A stretch of 64,000 nt of DNA. It comes from Symbiodinium microadriaticum (taxonomy: Eukaryota; Sar; Dinophyceae; Suessiales; Symbiodiniaceae). The stretch's first letter is position 1. Each line of letters begins with the position of its first letter. The stretch spans positions 145,111 through 209,110 of the forward strand of contig LSRX01000371.1 in the NCBI GenBank assembly GCA_001939145.1. The letters are read 5' to 3'. Below, piece by piece: positions 22,412 to 33,110 of the stretch. The position numbers and the translations under genes were made by a program. The notes below the pieces were generated by a model. It was not told where the DNA came from and searched no databases. It was given only the letters and a program-made list of their open reading frames with translations.

Positions 22412-23743
22412 ATGGCCCTCCTGATTCAGGTGAGCCTGCTAAGCGGCAGGACAGTTTCACTGGAAGCAGAACCGGACGAGTCCGTAAAAGCATTGCGTAG
22501 CAGAGCACAGAAGGCTCTGGCAGTCGGCACAGGCACAGCCAAACTCTTGGACTCCTCCGGAGGTGTTCTGGACGGGTCCACTACGCTTGAGGAATCTGGC
22601 TTGCAGAGCGGCGATACGCTGACCTTGAAGATCAGCAGCTTTCAGGTTCGCGGCCACGATTCTGCTTTTGCTGCCATTCTGGGCGACGGCTCTGTTGTGA
22701 CCTGGGGCGATGCTGACGGTGGTGGCAACAGCAGCCACGTACAAGGTCAGCTGAAGGATGTGCAGCAGATCAAAGCTACCATGAATGCTTTTGCTGCCAT
22801 TCTGGGCGATGGGTCTGTTGTGACATGGGGCAGTGCTGACAGTGGTGGCGACAGCAGTGCTGTGCAGGATCAGCTGAAGGACGTGCAGCAGATCCAAGCT
22901 ACCAACAACGCTTTTGCTGCCATTCTGGGCGATGGGTCTGTGGTGACCTGGGGCAGTTCTGCCGCTGGTGGCGACAGCAGAGCTGTGCAGGATCAGCTGG
23001 TGGGCGTCCAACAGATTCAAGCTACTGGCTTTGCTTTTGCTGCCATTCTGGGCGATGGGTCTGTCGTAACCTGGGGCGATGATTCCGGCGACAGCTGTGA
23101 GGTGGAACATCAGCTCAAATGCGTCCAGCAAATTCAAGCATCTCAGTATGCTTTTGCCGCCATTCTGGGGGATGGGTCTGTTGTGACCTGGGGCGATGCT
23201 GGCGCTGGTGGCGACAGCAGTGCTGTGCAAGGTCAGCTACAGGACGTGCAGCAGATCCGGGCTACTGAAATAGCTTTCGCGGCCATTTTGGGCGATGGGT
23301 CTGTTGTGACTTGGGGCGATGCCGACGGTGGTGGCAACAGCAGTCAAGTGCAAGATAAGCTGAAGGACGTGCAACAGATTCAAGCTACTATCGATGCTTT
23401 TGCTGCAGTGCTTGGAGATGGATCTGTTGTGACATGGGGCAGTTCTGGACTTGGTGGCGACAGTAGTTCTGTGCAAGCTCAGCTGAAGGATGTGCAGTTG
23501 ATCCAAGCTACCGGCATGGCTTTTGCTGCCATTTTGGGCGATGGGTCTGTCGTGACATGGGGCAGTGCTGACAGTGGTGGCGACAGCAGTGCTGTGCAGG
23601 ATCAGCTGAAGGACGTGCAGCAGATCCAAGCTACCAACAACGCTTTTGCTGCCATTCTGGGCGATGGGTCTGTTGTGACCTGGGGCAATGCTGGCAGTGG
23701 TGGTGACAGCAGTGCGGTGCAAGCTCAGCTGTCAAACACGTAG
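22412..23743 (+). CDS. Ubiquitin-like domain plus nine RCC1-like repeats, single exon
   Basis: The protein has 443 residues from ATG 22412 (context CACCATGG); an upstream in-frame GTG is less likely. Residues 1-75 form a ubiquitin-like fold (MALLIQVSLLSGRTVSLEAE, then KALAVGTGTAKLLD and LQSGDTLTLKI). From about residue 80 there are nine units of roughly 41 residues, each opening FAAILGDGSVVTWG and closing QLKDVQQIQAT. This is an RCC1/regulator-of-chromosome-condensation type beta-propeller blade, shorter than the usual 50-60 residues. Similar ubiquitin-like/RCC1 proteins are often labelled HERC2-like in dinoflagellates, but there is no HECT domain, so E3 ligase activity is not implied. More than seven blades is odd for one propeller. 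There are no introns, unlike its neighbours. Confidence 0.85.
   Translation: MALLIQVSLLSGRTVSLEAEPDESVKALRSRAQKALAVGTGTAKLLDSSGGVLDGSTTLEESGLQSGDTLTLKISSFQVRGHDSAFAAILGDGSVVTWGDADGGGNSSHVQGQLKDVQQIKATMNAFAAILGDGSVVTWGSADSGGDSSAVQDQLKDVQQIQATNNAFAAILGDGSVVTWGSSAAGGDSRAVQDQLVGVQQIQATGFAFAAILGDGSVVTWGDDSGDSCEVEHQLKCVQQIQASQYAFAAILGDGSVVTWGDAGAGGDSSAVQGQLQDVQQIRATEIAFAAILGDGSVVTWGDADGGGNSSQVQDKLKDVQQIQATIDAFAAVLGDGSVVTWGSSGLGGDSSSVQAQLKDVQLIQATGMAFAAILGDGSVVTWGSADSGGDSSAVQDQLKDVQQIQATNNAFAAILGDGSVVTWGNAGSGGDSSAVQAQLSNT
22820..22941 (+). repeat. Identical block A within the RCC1-like gene
   Basis: These 122 bases, covering most of repeat unit 2 and the start of unit 3, are base-for-base identical to 23552-23673. 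Other units of the gene differ at many silent sites, so this pair was copied or converted recently. Confidence 0.9.
23552..23673 (+). repeat. Identical block B within the RCC1-like gene
   Basis: Partner of 22820-22941 at a spacing of 732 bases, close to six repeat units. Identity stops at a single silent difference (GTGG versus GTTG at 22942/23674). Confidence 0.9.
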
Positions 23744-24186
23744 AGCTGTGCAACAGCTGTCGTGGAAGCTCACAGTGATTGTGCACTGTGGATGTCTGCC
23801 CATGTCTTGCTTTGTGTTTGAAACATGAAGCTCCTCAGCTCCTGGGCTCAAAAGGAGCTTGGGGTCGGCTCGTGATGAGTCTGGAAACTTCGGGTGTCGT
23901 CACAAACCTCGTCTGACTTGGTCGAGCGCGAGTGCTAAAACATGGTGACGGCGCCCATACGGGGCCGTGCGTTTGGAGACATTTTCTGGTTAGTGCAAGA
24001 CGGCGGCGTGGCCAAAATTCGAGCGAAACGCATGTTTTGTTTGGGTCATGTGCTTTCGCAGGTGCGAAAAGAAGCAGAAGCTCACGCAAACTTTTCGATG
24101 AACATTTTCGCGAGGCGTTTGTTAGAACTTTGAGTGTTTGTTAGTCGGTGGGTGATTGAAATGGAAAGTTTCCAGATCTTTTTGGC

Positions 24187-24358
24187 TTGAAAATCGTGCT
24201 CTTGCCACAGCCCGGATGCGTTTTGCACGGAATCTGCACTGCAAGCAGTTTGTGTTTTCGAGGGCTTTTTTTTCCGAAGAGTTCTTTTAGCAAGGGATAG
24301 CTTGAAGAAGAAAAGCTGCAAAATCGTGCTCTGGCCACAGCACGGGGGCGTTTGACAC
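24187..24358 (+). repeat. Pair of imperfect 44-base repeats
   Basis: AAAATCGTGCTCTTGCCACAG (about 24191) and AAAATCGTGCTCTGGCCACAG (about 24318) start two similar stretches that both continue through a CGTTTGACAC-like end, 127 bases apart. Confidence 0.7.
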
Positions 24359-24423
24359 CGACCTTTTTTGGGGCTGAGTCATGTTGCAGGTTTGCGTTGC
24401 TTAGACCTCGGTGCCGCTACAGA

Positions 24424-24566
24424 AGGTAAGGCCTTGAAGCTTCTAGGAACATCCTTCATCGCATTATGACACAATTCTAGTACCGTTGGGCCTATACCAT
24501 TTCTCAAGAGTCTTATCTGACAGCGCCCTTGAATAGATGGTAAGGCCCTAGAGCTTCTAGAACAGT
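24424..24566 (+). repeat. Pair of imperfect 27-base repeats
   Basis: GGTAAGGCCTTGAAGCTTCT near 24425 and GGTAAGGCCCTAGAGCTTCT near 24539 are clearly related, about 114 bases apart, both followed by AG(G)AAC. Confidence 0.7.
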
Positions 24567-24757
24567 CCGTGCTGTTTGAGCTAGTTTAAAAGTTGTTGAC
24601 TTTTTTGGGCCCTAATAGAAGGAGCTAGATTATTGTATGACTGTGCCGTGTCTGAACAAGTTTATCTTACGGCCAGCAAGAAGCTTGCAGGATATGCGAT
24701 CTGCATAATGCACATCTTCATGTCTGCGCAAACCGGACGCCAAAAGGCCCCCCCCAC

Positions 24758-24791
24758 NNNNNNNNNNNNNNNNNNNNNNNNNNNNNNNNNN
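24758..24791. other. Assembly gap (34 N) between poly-C runs
   Basis: The Ns sit between CCCCCCCAC and CCCCCCCCCC, so a long C tract, possibly forming a quadruplex on the other strand, probably stopped sequencing. The real length may differ. Confidence 0.95.
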
Positions 24792-25810
24792 CCCCCCCCC
24801 GCCGTCCGAAATGTGTCTGAACGCGCGGCCCCGTACGGACGCTGTTTCCTAAAACATGCCTTTGGCACCAAAAGCGGCAGTGTTGCTGCTAGCTCTGTGC
24901 CTATCGAGCGTCGCGGTTTATGGGCTTGTCAGTTTCTTGGGTTCAAGCAGTTATTGCAAGTTCGGCTGAGTTTGTTTGTGGCCTGTGTGAGTTGCAGGCG
25001 CAGCATGCTTGCACAGATCTGGGTGCGGCTTGCGCTGGAGTCGGCGGCTCAGGACGGTGTGATAGTTTGTGAGATTCGAAATGCCAGGTGTTCATGTCTT
25101 TTCGCACCCTTCGGCTGTAGGTGACTTGTGAGCGTCCTGCCTCTGGCATCGCAGGGGAAGAGCCAGGCAGGGCAGGGAAGAAAGGTCACTGGCTTTGAGT
25201 CCGGGCAATGCCGTAAAATGCAGTGTCAGGTGGATGCTCTGTGCGCATGGGCATCGAGGGACTGAGAAGATCGCCCTTTGGCGAGGTCGCTGCCTCAAGC
25301 TTGGGGCAATTGATGTTGCGCATAGCCGTGCTTGTCGCAGAGTGTGAATGCACAGGTCACATACCTCAAAAGCCTGGCGCATGCCAATCTTTTCTTGAGG
25401 CCTAGCCAGCGCACGAAACATGTTCAGCTCCAGAGGCCGTGTGCTTGTCCTGCATGCCTGCTCAGGTACCGGCAAGAAGCCAAAGAAGCGAAGCTTGCGG
25501 AATAAAATCAAGCGTGCTGCGATTGCACCTCGCGACGTGTGTGGTCAACGGAGCAGAGGCGAGTACACTGTTTGGGGCGTTTGAGGCTCAGCGCTGGGAG
25601 ACTCGCTGCATGGCATTGAGATGCAATGCACAGTCGCTGAACATTCGTCAGCTTAAACGAACTGCGACTGCCTCGTGTGTGGAATCCATGCTCGACCGAT
25701 GGCGAACACCACTCGCAGCTGACCGGCTGCAAGAGGAAGGGCAGGACATGTAGCTCAGGTCAATGATGTGGTCATGAGGGGTGGGTCCAAAGTGCCTTTC
25801 GTTCCGTGCA

Positions 25811-28600
25811 ATGAGGCTACTTTCCTGTGACGCTGCAAAAACGACCGATTGTACTTCTTCAGGAATCCTCTTTCTTGCTTTTGTGATCTTATATCATCCT
25901 GATGCAGCGGATGCAGGCCCGAGTTTCTCGATAACCGATGTGCTTCGCAATCGCGATCTCGACATGCACATATTCTCAGGGAGCTCGGGATCTGCTGCGG
26001 CTGCTGCCGTCTGGCAGCGTCTCACAGAGTTGGTGCAACGGCCAGCCGAAGCCCAGGACGAGGACCAGTCGCACCTGCTTTGTCCCGTGTTCGCTCGTTC
26101 TGTTGCAGTCTTTGTTGTGAAGGCCAGCTACTGGAGCCGAGCTCTGACGACTCTGCACTCCGAACATCCTCACCCTGCAGCTCAGAAGCAATGACGTTTT
26201 TTCTAGATGTTTCGGAGTGTTGTACTGAGCGACTTCGATGGTCTCTTATGTGGCCGCCAAGGATGTGTCTGGGGTTCTTGCCTGGTTGTACCTCTTCGGC
26301 CTGCCGTCTACAGCGCAGCCGCTGGTGCAGCGAGATGTAAACACTGCAATTCGAATTGCACGTGAGGGAGTCCATCATGAACCTCCCTGTGCCCGGTGCT
26401 ACGCCCTTCTGGGGCTCCTCCTCGGTGTGGGATACCCTCCACTTGTTGGAGCTGCGCATCTGGCTCAAGATGGAACTGGTGACCCAAGGCTGCTCATCCT
26501 TGGAGATGTTCTTGCACAAGAGCCTGCAACAGCAGACGCCGCACGGTTGCCACGTGACATTGGCCCACCGGACCCTTCTGCAGCCGCGTATGCCCTTTCT
26601 TATGCTGGAGGCGACCCACTTGGCATGCTTGCCGTTGCATACTTGAATCGCACACGCATGATTAACTTGACCAAGTTGACGGCACCTGGCCCCAATCAAG
26701 CATCTTCCTTCCTGTCGCGAATGCCGAAGACTGTGGACAAAGCCAGCTGCGACGAGACCTTGGTCAATTCTCTAGGAAATCTGGCAGCCTCAACTATTGA
26801 CGAGATTCAATCTCTGTCATGGGGTCCCGTCCCCGATCCGCTCTCTCAAGGACTTTCCCAACAGAGAGCAGACAAAGCCTTCCTTGAGCACATCCTGGCA
26901 GATACCTCGAGGTCCTCGGCATCTGATCTGGCCAAGGCGTCTAGCATGTTGGAAACCGGTGGCTTTCGATCGGAGGAGCTGCCGGCAGTGGCCCGCCAAG
27001 CTGCCAACGTAAGTCAGCTTCGGTCCTTGGCAGCTTCGAAGGGTGATCGGAAGTCAGCTCTCTGGCTTGCTGTGGAGCACCTGCAGGAGAACGCCACGCA
27101 GAAAGCCAAACCACTGCTTGACATGGTGGTGACCAAGGCCGCACAGGATGCCGACCACGACGCAGATGCTGAGATGGCCAAATATTATTTGGCCCGGTTT
27201 GCCTCGCCCAATTCGTCCGACGTCACAATTGCCAGGCGAGATGCTTGGCCGCACCTAGTGCAGGCCGCAGATCTGGGGAGAGAGGATGCGAAATTGCTGG
27301 TTGCTCATGCGTTCGTGGATGGATCCGATGACTTGGAGACTCCAGAAGGGTCATCGAGCAACACGGAGGCAATTCGACGCTACAAGCAGCTTTTGCCAGA
27401 AGCCCCTGGCAAATCTGACAAGCCCAATGTGACATTCCCGGCGTCATCAGCACCAAGTCGCCGCAATGGCGCTTTGAATCCAGTGCAGGCGTTTGCAGCC
27501 TACAATTTGGGAGTGCTGTCCCTCAAAGACTCGGAGGGTGGATCATCTGCATCGCCGGTGCCTTCGGAGCTTCCGAGTGCGAGCAGCGGCATATGTTCTC
27601 CTGAAGTGTAGGATCCTTGGTCGACCGCTGGCAGTTCGATGTTTGCCAGGTGCAGATAGGATACGTCAGGGCAGCAGTGCATTCACAGCAAAGTAAGGCA
27701 GGGGTCCTTCTTGGAGGTTGTGCTCTCCCAGTCTGGCATCGTTCGGCTAATCATAGCCTTAGGGCGGCGCTCGGCTAGACTTGGCGATGAAATTGGCGCC
27801 CTCCTGTTGGCCATGCTCTTAAGCGGCAAGGCTGCGCTTTGGGACGTTTAGAAGGGTTTACATAGATGCAAAAGCAGACCTTCACATGTCCTCTCTGCAG
27901 GCGACATCGGTCACGATCTTGGTCATGCCGATGCAGCCTTCTTGTGGGACAAGTGGGCGGCACATCAGCCTCCACACCTAGTGCTGATCAGCGATGTGCA
28001 GACCCATGACAACAAGCAGGAAAAGCTCGGCAAAGAGAGTGACTGGTTTCATGCTTTTCAATCTTTTCGCAGTTCAGAGGCGTTTGCACTTCTCAGATTG
28101 TCACATCAGGCCCATCATCCTTGTAATCTGCGCGGCTGGTGGACAACATCTTCACCGGACCTGGTTTCCAGAAATGTGAGCCTGGTTTATGCGGCAGATG
28201 CGACTTGCTCCAAGATTGGTGTATTGAAATATGCTGAAGTGACAGCAGGGCGCCTGCCAGAGTTGCTGCTCCTACAATCTATGCAGGTGATGGGAGGTGG
28301 CCCAGCACTTGGTCGGATGCGTGAAACGCACATGTGGCAGCAGCAAGCATGTGGAACAAAGCAGCGAGGAACTGAGATGTTCAATGCCAGCCTGGCTGAC
28401 AGCCACTTGCTTCAAGGGCTTGAAGCGACAGAGATCGTCCAGCCGATTCCAGAAAAGACAGAGTTCCGGCATTTGTATTCGTTCCTGTGGCTCGACGCGC
28501 AAGTATTTCCGGGCGATGCTGGACATGCCTCTGGTAGCCACGTGCAGCCTCAAGTTCGTGTCATTGTGTGCGGAGGTGCACTGCCGCCCCTGCTGTCCCT
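25811..28600 (+). CDS. SEL1-like repeat protein gene (SEL1L/Hrd3-like), multi-exon
   Basis: The first exon begins at ATG 25811 with MRLLSCDAAK and a hydrophobic run GILFLAFVILYH, consistent with a signal or anchor segment. The large exon, about 26238-27611 (up to 457 codons), carries SEL1-type helical repeats: ALSYAGGDPLGMLAVAYLNR, AEMAKYYLARF, HLVQAADLGREDAKLLVAHA and AFAAYNLGVLSLKD. Later exons continue the pattern: ARLGDEIGALLLAMLLSGK (about 27772-27830), DAAFLWDKWAAHQPPH (about 27932) and ATCSKIGVLKYAEVTAG (about 28200). SEL1 repeats bind other proteins; SEL1L/Hrd3 act in the ER lumen in disposal of misfolded proteins, and the hydrophobic N-terminus fits that location. The specific ERAD role is inference. 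Splice sites between exons were not all resolved. Confidence 0.65.
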
Positions 28601-28693
28601 AGTCCTACTGTGTCAAAGACCGGCACTGCCAAGTCAGTGCAGTGCGGCTACGAATGCCTTGCTTTGCAAGGGTGCTCGTGCCCACAGTCGCTG

Positions 28694-28890
28694 ACTCACT
28701 GAGTCAGTCAGTCCGTCGGTCGGTCAGTCGGTTCAGTCAATGAGTCGGTCACTCAGTCACTCAGTCACTCAGTCAGTCAGCCAGTCAGCCAGTCAGCCAG
28801 TCAGCCAGCCAGTCAGTCAATCAATCAACCAGTCATTCAATCAAGCAGTCAATCATTCATTCAAGCAATCAATCAATCAACCATCCAGCC
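28694..28890 (+). repeat. Imperfect (GTCA)n / (TCAA)n tetranucleotide tract
   Basis: About 200 bases of degenerate GTCA, GCCA and ATCA units run right up to the coding-like sequence at 28.9 kb. An open frame through it gives a serine/glutamine-rich peptide that is a repeat artefact. Confidence 0.9.
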
Positions 28891-29107
28891 ATAAGCGTTT
28901 ATGGAATCAGTTCCACGAGGTGGCACACCAGCTACGATGCCTTTCCTGCCGGTGCACCCGTGCCTGTCGCACTGCAACCTCCTGGGGCGGTGCCACACCT
29001 CCTGGAGTTCCACCATCAACGTGGTCACTAGCCTGCGAATGCACAGTCGCCGCAAAGACTCTTTCAGGATGATGCTCAATGAAAGTGAGTGGCAACGACG
29101 GGCCCAG

Positions 29108-29200
29108 GCAAGCTCCTGATGGACAAGTCCTGCAATACAGCTGTCGTTGAAGGCATGTACGTCAACTGGACTTTTCATCGCCTTGATGCTGAACCGGCCT
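29108..29200 (+). CDS. Possible exon of the SEL1-like gene
   Basis: Reads LLMDKSCNTAVVEGMYVNWT in an open frame after an AG. It lies between the SEL1-like exons and the microsatellite block. No domain is recognised; it is assigned to the same gene only by position. Confidence 0.25.
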
Positions 29201-29394
29201 CAGAGGCAGAGTTTTGGGAATCGGCCTTCGTCCGCACAAGTCAGCTGTGTAAGAGCTCCACTGTCGCCAGGCAGATGTCCCGGAGGTGGAGACCAATCGA
29301 CAGGAGCCACTCTCGAATCCCGTGCTGGCTTCCCGGATGAAGCAGAGGTCACAAGCGGCAGGAAGGGGAACCTATATTTTTTGGGCCCTCTTTG

Positions 29395-29710
29395 AAGAAG
29401 AGAGGAAGGGAGGAAGGGAGCAAGGGAGCAACGGAGCAAGGAGCAAGGGAGGGAAGGCAGGAAGGGAGGAAGGGAGGAAGGGAGGAAGGGAGGAAGGAAG
29501 GAAGGGAGGAAGGGAGGAAGGGAGGAAGGGAGGAAGGGAGGAAGGGAGGAAGGAAGGAAGGGAGGAAGGGAGGAAGGGAGGAAGGGAGGAAGGGAGGCTG
29601 GAGGAAGGCAGGAAGGAAAGAACGAACGGAGGGAGGAAGGAAGGAAGGAACGGAGGCAGAAGGAAGGAAAGAACGAACGGAGGGAGGAAGGAAGTAAGGA
29701 AGGCACGAAG
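29395..29710 (+). repeat. Purine tract of GGAAG/GGGA units
   Basis: Over 300 bases of almost pure purine on the + strand, built from AAGGGAGG and AAGGAAGG units. Such homopurine-homopyrimidine DNA can form triplex (H-DNA). Long open frames on both strands (Lys/Arg/Gly/Glu on +, Pro/Ser/Leu/Phe on -) are artefacts. Confidence 0.95.
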
Positions 29711-29721
29711 GACGGAAGAAA

Positions 29722-29772
29722 TACACACAGACACACAAACACACATGTACACACACACACACACACACACTT
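29722..29772 (+). repeat. (CA)n microsatellite
   Basis: CACACA runs, slightly interrupted, at the junction between the purine tract and the AT-rich block. Confidence 0.9.
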
Positions 29773-29774
29773 AA

Positions 29775-29806
<32 letters not shown>

Positions 29807-30104
29807 GTATATGTATATAGACATAATTAAATAAACAAATAAGCAAGCAAACAAACAAATAAATAAATAAATAAATAAATATATATATATATATATACAC
29901 ATACATACACACATACGCATACAGACACATCTACGTCGAATTTACGTATACATATACTGAATTAGATTGTTATGCGACTTATACATTATTTACGATAGTA
30001 CTTATATACGTGAACACACAGGTATGTGTATATATATATATGTATATACATACTATTCAGCTTTATGTAGCTGTTAACCTACTTTCTTTATAACCTTTAT
30101 ATAT

Positions 30105-30138
<34 letters not shown>

Positions 30139-30960
30139 GGATACTTTCTCTTACAAAATCGAGATATGTAAAGTATATAGTCTGTACAGTCGTTAATAAA
30201 ATGGGTATAGCATACAAACAGTATGTCGTACAAAGTATGTAGTATATACTGGTTCGTACGTATGTATATATATATATATGTATATACATACACTACATAT
30301 ATACGACTACTGTATAGATATGTACACGTATATGTTTCTGATTTCTGTTTTAGTACACCAGCAAAAAATGGCATTACTACGTATAGTATATGTGTATGTA
30401 CTAGAGTAGCTATTGTGTATGTATATATGTATTCATACTTATTTAGTTGTGTTTACGCTTAAACACGCTCTTTATACTTTTCCGAAAAGTAAGCATATAT
30501 ATATATACACGCATACATACATATATATATATATATATAAACATATGTATATTTATACACACATACATATACATATATATATATATATAGATAGAGGATA
30601 TACAGTTATATACAGTATCAACACTGTATTGCACATAAGGTACATAGTTCACTTATGTATGTATATAGTTAGATGATAGGTATCAATGTATACATACATG
30701 CATACATACATACATACATACATACATATCTACATACATATGTATATATATATATATACATACCGTACAACTCGTATACGTATGTATATATATATATACA
30801 AATACATACATAGCATATATGCATGTACTGTTTTTTGCCATGTGGTATATATTGCGGCAGACCCGACCGCCTATGTAGTGATTATAATGTAACATATATA
30901 AGTATATGTATGTATGTATATATGTATATATATATATATATATAGATAGACATGCCCTTT
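29773..30960. repeat. AT-rich island of (TA)n and TATG/TACA repeats
   Basis: About 1.2 kb is dominated by alternating TA/TATG/CATA units with several perfect (TA) runs of 9-20 bases, in a window that is otherwise near balanced or GC-rich. Adjacent (AAAT)n and (CATA)n runs are included. It holds no gene. It may be a very large intron or intergenic spacer. Confidence 0.95.
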
Positions 30961-32551
30961 TCCTGCTATACATTCTGTTCAGAAATCGAATACCACACTA
31001 TACATTACCATATATACCACATGTGTCACATGTGCATTTGCAAATACACATAGGATGTATACACTGAAGCATCTCCTTAAAAGGGTCGGAAGGGTTTCGC
31101 AAAGAGCGGCTTGCAAAGGGACTCCTGTAAAGGGTTCCCTTGTGCTGACTCTCCTGCCCATACACGGAATCACGGAAAATACGGTTAACAAGTGTACTGT
31201 CTTATCAAACCCCACGACAACGCCCCCCGGCCCCCGCATCACCGCAAAGAAAGCACAAAAAAAGGATTCAAGACAAAGCTCCACCCTCGGTACAGTATTG
31301 CAGATGTGCTCCTGTACTTAACCACATGCTGTGTAGTTCTGCTGAAGTTGCGGTGTCCAACTGGACCGTGTCCTCGCCTTATTGATCAGTTCAAAGTCTA
31401 AACTCTGCATGCTTCTGCCATTCTGTATGATTGCCGCTCATGCCGGCACCGTCATTGCCAAGATGGCGGATGCCAAAACAGACGAGCAGCTGTACAGGAA
31501 CAAAGCTGTAAGGACGGAAAGGGCCCGATGTCGACAACAAAAGATGTGATTAGTCCCACCCGATCATCATGGAGAGTCAATCTCAGCTTCTGGAAACACT
31601 GCTCGTGTACTTTTCCGACTCGGGACTTGCGTGAAGTGATCCCCCAATGTTGGCTGTTGATTGCGGTGTAAGAGCATATGTTCTCATTGAGGGTGACATG
31701 GACACATAACTCGATGTTGTGTGGAGTGATCAGCTGGAGTTGCCATCAGACACTTCACGACCGCCATGCTGAACGCAGCAGCTTAGCTTGTCGTGTCAGG
31801 TTTCCACGCGCGATTTCTTGCATTGCTGGGTGCGGCCCGAATGGTACCACCGAAGCCTGCAAGCAAGACCCTCAAAGTTGCAAAGTTGCGGGTTCCATGC
31901 TGCAGGGCGTTTGTCTCGATGCAAAGAGAGGGAAAAGACTTTGTATGGCATCTTGCGACGAGAGTTAAAGCTTCAAGCCTGCAAGCCAAACATGTGGCCC
32001 TGATCCTGTTCGCAGACCGCCGGGTGCGGTTGCTGAAGCGGACCCGTAGAAGCAAAGGCCGGCAAACATCGCTGCTGAGGCCAATGTGGCCGCTCAGAAG
32101 ACGGAGGCTTCGCCAGGCACTTGGGAGGAGTTCGCATGGTCGTTCAGCTTTTTCCTGTCAGTGGGTGCAACACAGCTATTTCGACTTCGGCCAAGCTGCC
32201 TCAGGAGCTTCTCTCCTTGACCGAAAGCACTGACTGTCCATGCTACGGTGGATTTGGTTGCCGACGAGGTGATGGGGCCTGTGAGGATCTCGCGAGGCAG
32301 TGGGCTGGTGCTGGCGAGGAAACTTGGAACAGTTTTTCTTCCCCCATGTGCAGAAGACAGAGCAGAGGTCTAAAGTATTGAAGAGGAGACAGAAGGAAGG
32401 TGGAAAGCTCACCCAAAGCAACTTTTAGCTGGCCTTTTAGAGGAGCTTTCTGCTTGCCGTCCGGGATCTTTCCTCTGCCGCGAGGCGTGTTGGCCTGCGA
32501 TCTTCGCTCGTAGAGAGTGCAGTGCATTTTCTTGAATCCACGAGGTGCCAC
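30961..32551. other. Unassigned stretch, possible exons
   Basis: A coding-like patch at about 32240-32330 reads DLVADEVMGPVRISRGSGL and may belong to the SEL1-like exons downstream. The rest shows no repeat or domain that I recognise. Confidence 0.3.
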
Positions 32552-33110
32552 CAGAATTGGAACCTGCGCGGCCGATATTCGCCGCTGCGCCCGACACTTG
32601 TGCCTTCTACTTCCATCGGAGGCCTCGGAGACTGGGGCCCATCCGCTGGGGCAATAGTTGGAAGATTGGAATCATTCGCAGGGCGGCTTACGATGGCAAG
32701 GTTGACGCCATGCATGCCTTGCCCTCGGAGCTTTCTGAGATCCAGGTCACAGCTGTCACAGCTGGGGTTCGGATCGCCTGCGCAGAGGTCCTGTCGCATG
32801 CCTACAGCAGCGGCTACCGTGGAGCCCCCAAAGACGGTGCAGAGGACTGGCCCCCGAGACTTGCCGGTTGCAGTCAGCTCGTATGAGCTCGAATGAGCCT
32901 GGCTGCAGGCTTTCTACTGGAGCCAGCAGGCCATGGCAACTGGTGACCTGCGAGGGCGCTTCGATGTGGCCTATTCTATGGAAAATGGCTTGGGCACCGA
33001 GAAAGACCCGGAGACTTGGCGGCAACCAGCTGCGTTTTGGCGATGGCCCTCGCTCACCCATCTCGATCTTGCAAGGACCGCGCCTACGAGCTCTATCAGG
33101 AGATCCTGAC
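32552..33110 (+). CDS. SEL1-like repeat exons
   Basis: Patches read RRAAYDGKVDAMHALPSE (about 32680), IACAEVLSHAYSSGYRGAPK (about 32770) and RFDVAYSMENGLGTEKDPET (about 32960). The last is a near-textbook SEL1 unit, with an A-x2-Y-x2-G-x-G sequence followed by K-D-P. They may be the continuation of the gene starting at 25811, in which case the microsatellite block would lie in its introns, or a second SEL1 gene. The end near 33.3 kb was not resolved. Confidence 0.5.

Larger units (their letters stand above)
23744..25810. other. Intergenic stretch with short duplications and an assembly gap
   Basis: Contains two pairs of short imperfect repeats (24187-24358 and 24424-24566) and a run of Ns. 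Open stretches at 24633-25124 and 25439-25753 have no recognised domain; the first spans the Ns and is not reliable. Confidence 0.4.

Noticed and set aside
22457-23722. Minus-strand frames antisense to the RCC1-like gene
   Set aside because: They are shadows of the regular repeat on the + strand, which has clear domain support.
24633-25124. 163-codon frame across the N gap
   Set aside because: It depends on an unknown number of bases in the gap.
26459-26474. CATCTGGCTCAAG, similar to the end of the spliced leader
   Set aside because: It lacks a base of the leader and lies within the conserved coding sequence of the SEL1-like gene (HLAQDG), so it is a chance match.
29286-29930. Long open frames on both strands (Lys/Arg/Gly-rich on +, Ser/Pro/Phe-rich on -)
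   Set aside because: They run through the purine microsatellite and exist only because the repeat unit lacks stops.
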